NCBI RefSeq assembly: GCF_002878395.1
Contig: NC_061120.1
Span: 96,770,711 to 96,834,710 of the forward strand
Source: Capsicum annuum
Lineage: Eukaryota; Streptophyta; Magnoliopsida; Solanales; Solanaceae
Length of the DNA stretch: 64,000 nt
Direction of reading: 5' to 3'
Positions 55,600-64,000 of the stretch are shown one piece after another. The position numbers and the translations under genes are program-made. The notes under the pieces are model-generated. The model was not told the DNA's origin. It did no database searches and was given only the letters and a program-made list of their open reading frames with translations. Position 1 is the stretch's first letter; each line of letters starts with the position of its first letter.

Positions 55600-57430
55600 A
55601 TGAGCTATTCCTGACTGTAATCCCCTTCTTATGCCTTGAATCATAAACACAAGTTAGATTTAGGAACCCACTTAAGTTTGAGTTCCCAGTAGGAGGATAA
55701 TGGTGTGATCAAATTCTTCTTAGCCCATCTAGGTAGTGATAGCTTCCCCTTCATCCTTTTCAGAGACTTGAAGCCCTTAGGATATGCATTCTACTACTGA
55801 ATGGATTCAGTATTTTTTATTTTTTCCTTAAGCCAGTGCTGACATCTTTCTTTTAAATGTCCATCTCTTCCACAGTGAGTGCACAAGAGTTTGTGCACTT
55901 TGCTTCTATCATCATGAACAACCTTTCCTTTAAACTTACCAAGTTGGAATTTTCCTTGATAGCCCAGATCTCTACTATTATTAACACCTTAACTAGTAAA
56001 GTCAGAAAGGACCAGTGAGGAAGTAGTCCACTTAAGAGACTTGTTTAACTATTCTTTAAAGCAGACCAAGTCCCTCTCTAACTCGTCGTTTCTATGAAGT
56101 GCTATCATAAGGTGTTTTTGTGAATATTTAAATTTCTCCTCAAGATCAATGTGAAGCCTTAAGGCTTCCTTCTTCCCTTTACCAATTTACCTTCTTCAAA
56201 TTCAGATTTTCAGATTTCATCTTTGTGAACAACTCTTCAATTCCACAAATTTAGAGAGTTAAAGCAATCAACTCATGATCTTAATTCTCTACTTTTTCCT
56301 CTAAGACATTCTTCTTAGTAGTTAGTTTATATATATAGTCTATCAACACACTTGCAAGCCTTTTTAATCTTCCTAGTAGAATAGTTATCTAGATTTTTCT
56401 TTATATTAGAGAGAGTTATCTCAGCTTTTTCTTCATCGTCTATATTTGCCATGAAAGAAAATAAGGAATCATATATAACTAGACTATCTTGCACGGCTAG
56501 CATATACATATCTCCAGAGTTCTTATCCTCATCTGACTCACTAGAGAAATCTCCCTATGCTGCCAGAGCTTGCTTTATAGCATAATCAGTTGTAGCCTTC
56601 CTTCTTGAATTAATAAGGGACCTGTTTCTTGATCTTTTCTTTGTCACTTGTAGCCTTGGGGTAATCCTAATTATCTATTTTGTGCATGGGACAGTCCTTG
56701 ATAAAATGCTCAAGACTTTTACATTTTTGACACATTTTAGCATTTCTTCCATTTCTTTAGAAATGGCCACTCTTTTTCACAGCCCTAACAATCCTAGTTG
56801 CCAAACAGGCAATATCAATGCATTCATCATCAAATGAATCATATTTAGAAGCCTTCAATGCCAGGGATTTTTCTCTTTTTTCTTTTTTCTTCTCTAACCC
56901 TTCTAGCTTCTTAAGCTCATGATTCTTTAGATTTCCATTAAGTTCATCTATAATAAGAGTCTTCAGGTTCCTTGCTTCAGTTATGGCATTCACTTATATT
57001 CCCAGGACTTAGGAAGAACACCAAGAATTTTTCTCACTTGTTTGTACAAGGGAATCACTTCACCTAAGTAGTGAAGTCAGTGGTGCCTTTATGATAAATT
57101 CTCAAGCAATCCCAAAGCTCTTTCATATTTTCACAAGATAATATCCTCAGGACCTATGCCACGTGCTAAGAATTTCTTGGCCTTGTAATTCTTTTCAATC
57201 TTTTTCTTGTATTAATCATTGCACTCTCTCCTGATTTTAACAACCATTCTTTTAAACTCTTTTTCTTTGACTTATTTAACATAAACATGAGGACCATCAA
57301 GAATTATGTCCATCAGCTCACAATCCTCATTCATAATAAAGTCAAACATCCTATTTTTCATAGCCCATAATAATTCCTATTAAATATAGGTGGTCTAGTG
57401 GTAGATTTCCTTTTTTATAGGTTGGGTGGA
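55600..57430 (-). pseudogene. Copia gag with two zinc knuckles
   Basis: Minus strand from the right: NEDCELMGIILDGPHVYVK (near 57330), KEKEFKRMVVKIRRECND, ARGIGPEDIIL, then an open 78-codon region (56757-56993) MNAITEARNLKTLIIDELNG, NLKNHELKKLEGLEKKKEKR. The knuckle CQKCKSLEHFIKDC lies near 56690-56730 and a second, intact one, CTHCGRDGHLKERC, at 55842-55883. A charged coiled-coil linker separates them. The pattern is that of the SIRE/UBN2-type gag. Several stops make it inactive. Confidence 0.85.
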
Positions 57431-57482
57431 GTAGCTATGCTATCCAAGACACTCTAGGTATGAACCTTTTAGAGTGACCTTA

Positions 57483-57493
57483 CTCTGATACCA
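57483..57493 (-). promoter_or_regulatory. Primer-binding site of the copia remnant
   Basis: TGGTATCAGAG on the minus strand, an exact match to the start of the initiator tRNA-Met complement, two bases from the LTR edge. Confidence 0.9.
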
Positions 57494-57495
57494 AT

Positions 57496-58215
57496 TGATG
57501 GAACCCTGAAGGTTACACAACACAGTGAGGGACCAGGTCCATCAGAGTCAATCACGAGAAATCAAATAATAAAGTGCTAAAAAACTAAAGACAACGCAGA
57601 AAGAGTAAAAACACAAGATTTTTATGTGGAAATCTAGTAATAAAAAAACCATGGCTTTCCCTCATAAGAACCAAAGAAATCCACTATAATCAACCTCCTT
57701 ATTACAGTCTAGAATTCAGCCTAACTCTAGGCTTCTTTCGCTTGTAGCAACTCTAATACAAGCTCGTTTTGGTAACTTTACCAAGGACCCTCTTTACTGA
57801 TTAAATCTAATCAGTCACAGTCATAGGCAACTCTACCTAAGCACCTCTATCAACAAAGAGAAAAAGTCATTACTTGTATAACATGAGTAATTCGTTTACA
57901 AATCAGAACACACTCAAGAACAATTTCTATTTAAGCAATCATAAAGCTAAGAACTTAAGACATGTTAGAACTAGGTTTATGCTACCTCACTTCACTCTTT
58001 ATATTTTGCAAAAACTATTTGATGAAAAGGAGTTTCTTTTCTTTTATAGCTGAGTGATGATTAGGGCTGAAAGATCATTGGACCGGCTATCCTAATCGGC
58101 ACAAAATAGCACCTGTAAGTTTGTTGCATAAGAGGACAAACCTATGCAGACAATGCATGCTAGTTGTACTGTACCTTGCATATCCAGGGACCTGGTCCCT
58201 TAAAGTTATTTTCTC
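57496..58215 (-). repeat. 5' LTR of the copia remnant
   Basis: The inner edge on the minus strand is AACCTTCAGGGTTCCATCA. It contains a TATA-like AAAATATAAAGAG (minus strand, near 58000) and the palindrome GGGACCTGGTCCC at 58187-58199. The outer edge was not located precisely. Confidence 0.65.
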
Positions 58216-58664
58216 ATCTTCAAATCTACATATAGCATATAGAAAAATCATAAATTAGGAGTAATTAGCTTAGTTACTCATGTCTTAGGAAAATTAGTCG
58301 TTGTGGCTCATGTTTGGGAGGGAAATGCCTTAGTTTTTACTATTTAGGTGAAATAGCCTTAGTTGTTACTATTTAGGTAAAATTGCCTTGGTTGCTTATA
58401 TTTTAGGAGAAATTGCTATCGTAGTGCTAATCATGACTTGTTTATCATCTAAATGTGGATGTGGATATCTTAGCCTATTCCTATGTAGAAATTGTGTAAA
58501 TATGGAATTCAAGGATTAAAAGTGGGTTCCTCCAGCCCACCTTAGGCCAAGACTTGTGTTAGCCCTTATGGATTTAGTTACACATGTTGGACTTAGTTGA
58601 GAATACTGAGCCTTTAGTTTGAGCTTACTTTTTCACTCGATAAATTATGATGGTTCTTACCGAA

Positions 58665-58900
58665 TTATGATATATGGACTATAGATATGATATGGCCTAT
58701 CGATATAATATGCCTCATAGATATGATTTATAGACTATAGATATGTACTCTATAGATATAATATGCCTCATACATATAATATGGCCTATAGATGTGATAT
58801 GCCTCATTGATATGATATGGCCTATAGATATAATATGCCTCATAGATATGATATGGCTTATAGACGTGAGATAGCTCATAGGTACGATTATCGATATAGA
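58665..58900 (+). repeat. Minisatellite of about 19-20 bp, dimeric
   Basis: Alternating units such as GATATGGCCTATAGATATAA and TATGCCTCATAGATATGAT, about 10-12 copies. The TATGGCCTATAG and TATGCCTCATAG half-units alternate, giving a higher-order period near 38-40 bp. Confidence 0.88.
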
Positions 58901-59507
58901 TTTTGAATATGCTTAATGGTGTAGCTTATAGATGTGAATATTAATATCAATTTTAGATATATTATTTGGCCTAAGGTCATGATTATGATGCTATGGTTAT
59001 GTTGGATATGTACCTATTATTGGGACTAAGGACGTGTTATATTGGTTGGATTCTGGGAAATGGTTTATCCTTGTAAAAGACATGGCAATGGGTTGTAGAT
59101 GTATGATGCTTATGATTGTAGTGTTTGAATATTGGTGATGGCATGCATGGATTTGGTATATTCATGATCACTAACACGGTAAATAGTATGATTCCAACTA
59201 GATTGTGATCTTCTACTCTTTTTCCTAAAAAGGATTTATTCCCACTTTTTTACTTTTAAATAGACTTCTTTATAACAGGAATCGTACCATCTAAATGAAT
59301 AACTTATATGCCTTAAGATTGAAAATGGCATTTTAAAGAGTTGGTCGAGATAGACTCAGGTCCATAGATTTACTACTATTATGCATTACGACCGAGAAAG
59401 ATTCCAACCTTTTCTACACTCCTATAATGATTTTGTCTCAAAGTTTACCCCGAGCAATGGATTTACGAACTTATATTCTTTTAATCACGACCCTATCCGC
59501 ATATTTA

Positions 59508-59513
<6 letters not shown>

Positions 59514-59557
<44 letters not shown>
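59514..59557. repeat. (TA)n microsatellite
   Basis: About 20 TA dinucleotides inside J1. Confidence 0.95.
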
Positions 59558-59560
<3 letters not shown>

Positions 59561-59584
59561 ATGCATCCCTCCAATACTAGATAG

Positions 59585-59735
59585 AGTAGGATGATGGTTA
59601 TAATAATGATGATGGTCATTATAATTATAATGATTATAATTATGATGAGGATGATTATGATGATAATGATTATGATGATGATGATTATAAATATGATAAT
59701 GGTTGTGATGATGATGTTTATGATATGAGCTTCAG
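59585..59735 (+). repeat. GAT/TAA-rich low-complexity tract
   Basis: About 150 bp of GATGAT, GATTAT and AATTATAATG triplet-like units, interrupted but continuous. Confidence 0.85.
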
Positions 59736-61171
59736 TTCAAGTCTGCTAATTAATGATGATATTGATGTTGTGAGGTGATACACTAAGTTGCACTATAATA
59801 CTTAGATTGATTATGGTATTTTTGATTTTGTTTACATTCATTCTTGCATGTGCATTGCCTATCACTAGTATGAGACTATATTAATCAAGCTTATTGGGGG
59901 TTGCATATGTATAGGTGATAAGTATGGCTTATGGTATTTTGTATGTTGATTGAACCTTTCTAAGCCTATAGAGGTGGGGATTTATAAAAGGACTAATTAG
60001 GTATTATTTTCTTGGACTAGTCGGTTACTCGCATTCTCGTTGCCATTGTTATTATTATTATATTGATCATCTTTATAACAAGTTTGTGATAGCTTGGTTA
60101 ATGATTTAGCATAGAGATTTAAGGTATAATTTTGGTTCTTTTACCTTATGATTATACCATTATGCGTGATTATCTATTGGTTAGGCATTATGGTTTTACA
60201 CCCTGATACCTTGATTCTTTTTTTTTAAAATTTCTCTATTATGGTAATTATCTTATGATTAGATGTATGGATTAGAAATCTAAAGTCTACTAGCACTATT
60301 TCCTACTATGGTTATAAGGTCTGAAGATGCTAGTTGGATGATTTAGGTTGTACCTCGAGTTGACCTTATTTATATATATGCATATCTATCATATGTAGCC
60401 ATGGTATTATCGTACATCCATTCTTTCTTTCATGTATTAAGATTGTACAATCATTTCTTTGCTTTCTATGCTATTATATATTCTTATTTCACCCTTTATT
60501 AGTATTTTGGCTAGTCGATATAGTGTTGAGATCCCTGAGTTTAGTTGGAACCAAATAGTTCATCCTTAACACTTCCTTAGTCTTATTATGTTACTTTCTT
60601 GTGTATGAGTAGGATAGTTCATCCTTATACTCTCACTAGCTTTACTATGTGGATGTTGGACATCTGGGTGTAGTTTCTATTTTTATCTATATATTATATG
60701 TATTTTCATTATCTTTAGAGCTCAGTCATCAATTTGCTACTGAGTACCACGTGTTTCATACCCAGACTACACTTCTGTAGCCTGCAGATTATAGTAAGGG
60801 TTATCGCCATTGTTGTATGTATCATGTAGAGTAGCTATGGTTCAGAGACATAGGGTGATCTCCTAGAGTTTGGAGTATTACTTTCATCCCTCTTATACTA
60901 GACTAGTCTCTATGTTGTATTCAGAGATGTTTGTATCTTTATATTCATTTAGTACCTCATTTGTATCCTCGTTAATAATAGAAGCTCTTGTACTGATTCC
61001 ACTAGGTTTTGGGATTATCTTATGTATGTTAGTCTTTTATTACATCTATTTCACATTCTTTTCTTCATTCTCTTGGTAATCAATTACTAGTATTTCTAGA
61101 TTACGGGATTGGCTTGCCTACTGATTGGTTATAATAAGCTCCATCATGACCTGAGAAATTGGGTCGCGACA

Positions 61172-62348
61172 GTAATTGACTTAGTTGATGATTCTTTAGG
61201 TGGAATTTCTATCTTATGTGTAATTAAGACTTGTTTAACATCTAAAAAGGGATTTTGATACCTTAGCGTCTGGGGTAGAATTTTCCTTATAATGGACCTT
61301 AGGGATTAGAAGTGGGCCCTCTCCGACACTCTTTAGGCCAAGACCTTTATGCACTTGTTTTACTTGTCAAAACGTTTACTATGGGATTGAAGGGATTAGA
61401 TACTAAACGGTTTTATTTAGGGATCCGATGCTATTTATCATAAAACTTGATGATTTAACTATGATATTGATGATATGAGAATCAGTTCAAGTGTGATAAT
61501 TAATTATGATATTATGATATGATCATCGGTTCAAGTTCAACAATGAGAGTTTTTATGATGTGATATGGTATAGATGAATTTCTGATCATGTTAGGATAGT
61601 TGGTAGATTATGGTATCCCAGTTATTTACTTTCTTTTGATCGTACTCCAGGCTCATGTTGGCCTGGGTCGAGTTATTTACTTTTCAGCATTTATTGGCTT
61701 ATGGGGGCCAATTTAGTAAATATAATCGTGTGATCTTTATGTTATTATCTAGGATTTATTGATTCATTCATGCATAGCAATGTTAGAGTTTATTTCAAGG
61801 TTTACCCTTCTACCTTGACATAACTTATTTTATCTTGCATTTTATCATATTTATATCATGATTTAGCTTAGTCGGCCAATAATGCCTACTGAGTACCCAT
61901 GGTTTTGGTGCTCATACTGCACTTTTGTACCTTTTTGGTGCATATCTAAGTACTAGTTATCGTCGCTGATTCAATGCTCGTGTTGTGATTGGATTTCGGG
62001 GATTGGGTGAGCTCTCAGATTTGGTGTTACCCTTTTTTTCTTCTATTTATCTGTGTATAGTTTTTCATTTCTGAGACGGATTGTGTTGACTATTTCAAAA
62101 CTTATGGCATATTTGTAGTCGCTCTTGCAATGACAATACTAGGTCATGCGATGGTTGTCTATATTTTATCTATCTTGGATTATATCTAATGTTTTGTCCT
62201 TACTATAAGTATTGAACTATTGATTTCTAGTAATTTGGGTCATTTCCCACCAAATTAGCACATTGCTCATAGCTCCAAGCTACGGTTTGGCTTACCTACT
62301 GATGGGATAAAGTAGGTGTCATCATGACTTGTAAATCGGATCGTGACA
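61172..62348 (+). repeat. LTR-like sequence J2, tandem to J1
   Basis: Ends GTGTCATCATGACTTG...ATCGGATCGTGACA. Its order of blocks follows J1 (AGACTTGTTTAACATCTAAA, AAGTGGGCCCTCTCC, TTAGGCCAAGACC, TCAGTTCAAGTGTG, TACTGAGTACC) over only 1.18 kb. The two copies abut head to tail with almost no sequence between. Confidence 0.6.
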
Positions 62349-64000
62349 AAACTATTCATATATAAGCGTTTGTTTTGTTTTCCTTTTCATTTACTTTTTG
62401 GTCCATAACCTTTTTGTTGCACTAGACCAATTTTTGTAAATATTTCTTGGGCATCTTACTTCAATAAATAACGACCATGGTGAGGATTCATTTATATTCT
62501 AACATCTTGTGGCTAACTTTTACTTTCCTTTTTTTTTAAAATGTTTATTGTTTGCTTATACTTATTTATAAATTGGACTTAGACTCACTAACATAAAGTT
62601 TGCGAAATAGCACAATACACCACTCACACGAGCACAAAATGGTCATGAAATTTCTCAACCTTATTCTATATAAACTCTAATTTTAGAGAACTGGTGGGTA
62701 ATTGGTTCAGTCTTCCAACAGTCATTATTGTTCCACCCAAAGTTGTCCACTCAGGTCCCAGCCTCTTTTCAAAGTTTGTTTATTTGTTATGTGTTTAAAT
62801 ACATATATATTTTGCTTTAAATATGATTGATCCATTATCCTATTCCAAAGTCTTAGAACATCATTAGGCATATAAAAGTCATAAATTTGAGTCCTGTTAA
62901 AATACTTTTAAAATCCACCCCTGGGTCTTTTAAAAATCACATAAATCTATACTCAATTACAATAATAGAAATAACATATCAAGTATATCCCACAAAGTGG
63001 AGTCTGCAACGGTCAGTAGAGCATAAGCAGACCTTACTCCTACATCAGAGGTAGAAAAGGTTAATTCAATATCTAATTATCTTTTAGAGATAAAATTGAT
63101 AGGTCATTGTTCAATACACGTATACCATTTCTTTCTTAAAACTTGCTTTCCTGCACTTGCACCTTATTATGACTAAAGTTAACTAAATACTCCATCAGTT
63201 TAGAGTTGACTCTAGTTTTATGATTTCACTACTTTTAAAGAATTTTCCAAATATAAATTCTATTCTATATCTATATTTTCTCCCAAAAATACACCTTGGG
63301 TCACTAGAAAAAGAATATGAAATTTTATGCATTTCTTCAAATTATATAGTTCACTTTGTTCAAATACCCTTTCTTTAATCAAAATCTCAGAGTTTACCAA
63401 ATAGTCATAATATTATCCATTCAATCATCCTTTTAAGGGCTCCCCTTCTTTGAAATTTTGATTAGTCTATTTTAATCAAAACAAATGTCATCTGCTTAAA
63501 ACAAGTATAATTTAAATAGATATATCAATCAAACTTGTAAAAAATGCTCCCTACCATAAACAAACTGCCATCAAAACCCTATAATTTGCCTAAGTTTTTA
63601 AGTGGAAAGGGCCACCACGGCCACTGGCCAACATCCCATGGAGGTGGATCAACCATCAAAAACCCACCTACCATCATATATGCTACCACTTTAATACCCA
63701 CATCTACAAAAAAAAATTTAATTAAAAATAAATTCATAGTTTCATGGAGATCCTGGAGTAATATTGGAACACGAAGAAGTAGAACAAATGATTGTGAATA
63801 AAAACTTAAGATATGCAGTAATTGAAAATTTTTCTTATGGGTGACTTGACATTTAAGATCTTAGATGACTAATCCCAAAACAATGTGAATTAAAGGGAGA
63901 GTGCAACATAGGGCTACAAAGCAACAAACTTGTACTGATTAGGGCTACACAATTGAAACTCTATGTGATATTATTATCAAAACCTATTATTTATATTACA
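62349..64000. other. AT-rich stretch without recognisable genes
   Basis: No domain or transposon end recognised. A SINE-like patch lies at 63021-63062. A TATA-like TCTATATAAACTC occurs near 62668, but no credible gene follows. The open frame at 63544-63801 (85 codons) shows no family features. Confidence 0.45.
63021..63062 (+). repeat. SINE-like patch, diverged copy
   Basis: GCAGACCTTACTCCTAC followed by AGAGGTAGAAAAGG resembles the patch at 9181-9230. Element limits could not be determined. Confidence 0.35.

Larger units (their letters stand above)
52873..58215 (-). mobile_element. SIRE-type Ty1/copia remnant, minus strand, pol and 3' LTR missing
   Basis: The right side has an LTR (57496 to about 58215) followed inward by the tRNA-Met primer-binding site and gag. 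The left side has the coiled-coil extra ORF and ends at 52873 with GGTTTGCCATCATCAC and AAAGGG on the minus strand, the usual lead-in to the SIRE polypurine tract. The 3' LTR is absent. I find no integrase or RT between gag and the extra ORF; only about 1 kb separates them. This is a deletion derivative. The right limit of the LTR is approximate. Confidence 0.72.
58265..61171 (+). repeat. LTR-like sequence J1
   Basis: The end CCATCATGACC...ATTGGGTCGCGACA is a characteristic Solanaceae Ty3 LTR terminus. The start and several internal blocks (ACTTGTTTATCATCTAAA, AAGTGGGTTCCTCC, TTAGGCCAAGAC, TCAGTTCAAGTCTGC, TACTGAGTACC) recur in the same order in J2 directly downstream. J1 is longer because it holds a minisatellite, a (TA)n tract and a GAT-rich tract. 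No internal region or target duplication was found. Confidence 0.6.

Noticed and set aside
63611..63632. GC-rich near-palindrome GGCCACCACGGCCACTGGCC
   Set aside because: Only the outer five bases pair and it is isolated in AT-rich sequence; no array or element end attached.
63544..63801. 85-codon open frame near the right end
   Set aside because: No recognisable motif, biased composition, no convincing promoter or neighbours; kept only as a remark.
1..64000. Endogenous pararetrovirus, CRISPR array, tRNA or rRNA genes, prophage or bacterial operons
   Set aside because: No movement-protein or coat-type signature, no regular spacer arrays, and no tRNA cloverleaf noticed; all RT-like sequence fits Ty3 LTR elements with proper LTRs or their solo LTRs.

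Overview
This window is plant nuclear DNA, almost certainly from a Solanaceae species (tomato/potato/pepper/tobacco group). The inference rests on the repeat families: Tekay/Del-type Ty3 chromoviruses with about 2.5-kb LTRs, a SIRE-type Ty1/copia remnant carrying GGGACCAGGTCCC palindromes, Tat/Athila-type gag-pro elements, a CACTA transposon starting CACTACAA, and LTR ends reading GGGTCGYGACA. The species cannot be fixed from sequence alone. I find no intact host gene, no tRNA or rRNA gene and no CRISPR. No coding region is intact: every one carries stops or frameshifts. The window is a graveyard of nested transposons, mostly decayed by C-to-T and G-to-A changes.

Left block (about 2.2-12.4 kb): a decayed minus-strand chromovirus, here called H. 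It runs gag (12.39 kb) > protease > reverse transcriptase > RNase H > integrase (2.26 kb). It is split twice. A CACTA DNA transposon (6315-10010, TSD TCT) sits inside RNase H. A solo LTR, G (2646-5286, TSD GATAT), sits inside integrase.

Centre (about 12.4-40.6 kb): a plus-strand Tat/Athila-like gag-pro element, E, is the host of three insertions. Solo LTR F (13218-15497, TSD CCAAA/CCAAG) and complete chromovirus A (15748-26001, plus strand, TSD CCACT/CCATT) lie in its gag. Complete chromovirus B (26547-36832, minus strand, TSD ATTAT twice) lies in its protease. At each site the host reading frame resumes on the other side. E ends with a 3' polypurine tract and LTR (39119-40556); I find no reverse transcriptase in it.

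Right block (about 40.6-62.3 kb): a gag zinc-knuckle relic; an inverted LTR (D) related to that of E; then minus-strand Tat-like element C (44021-52872), which carries gag, protease and a 'putative plant transposon protein' (PF20167-type) frame but no visible polymerase. The right LTR of C is cut by a minus-strand SIRE-like copia remnant (52873 to about 58215), which has gag and the coiled-coil extra ORF but no visible integrase or reverse transcriptase. Two tandem LTR-like sequences (J1, J2) follow. The outer 1.4 kb and 1.65 kb are AT-rich and essentially unannotatable.

Functionally the window shows order of insertion and decay rather than cooperating genes. The most unusual pattern is that the LTRs of G, A, B, C, D, E and F each carry an iterated CpG-containing quasi-palindromic word, lying upstream of the TATA box wherever one is visible. 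The word differs between families, and differs even between the related LTRs D and E. Element names A-J and F-H are labels used only here.
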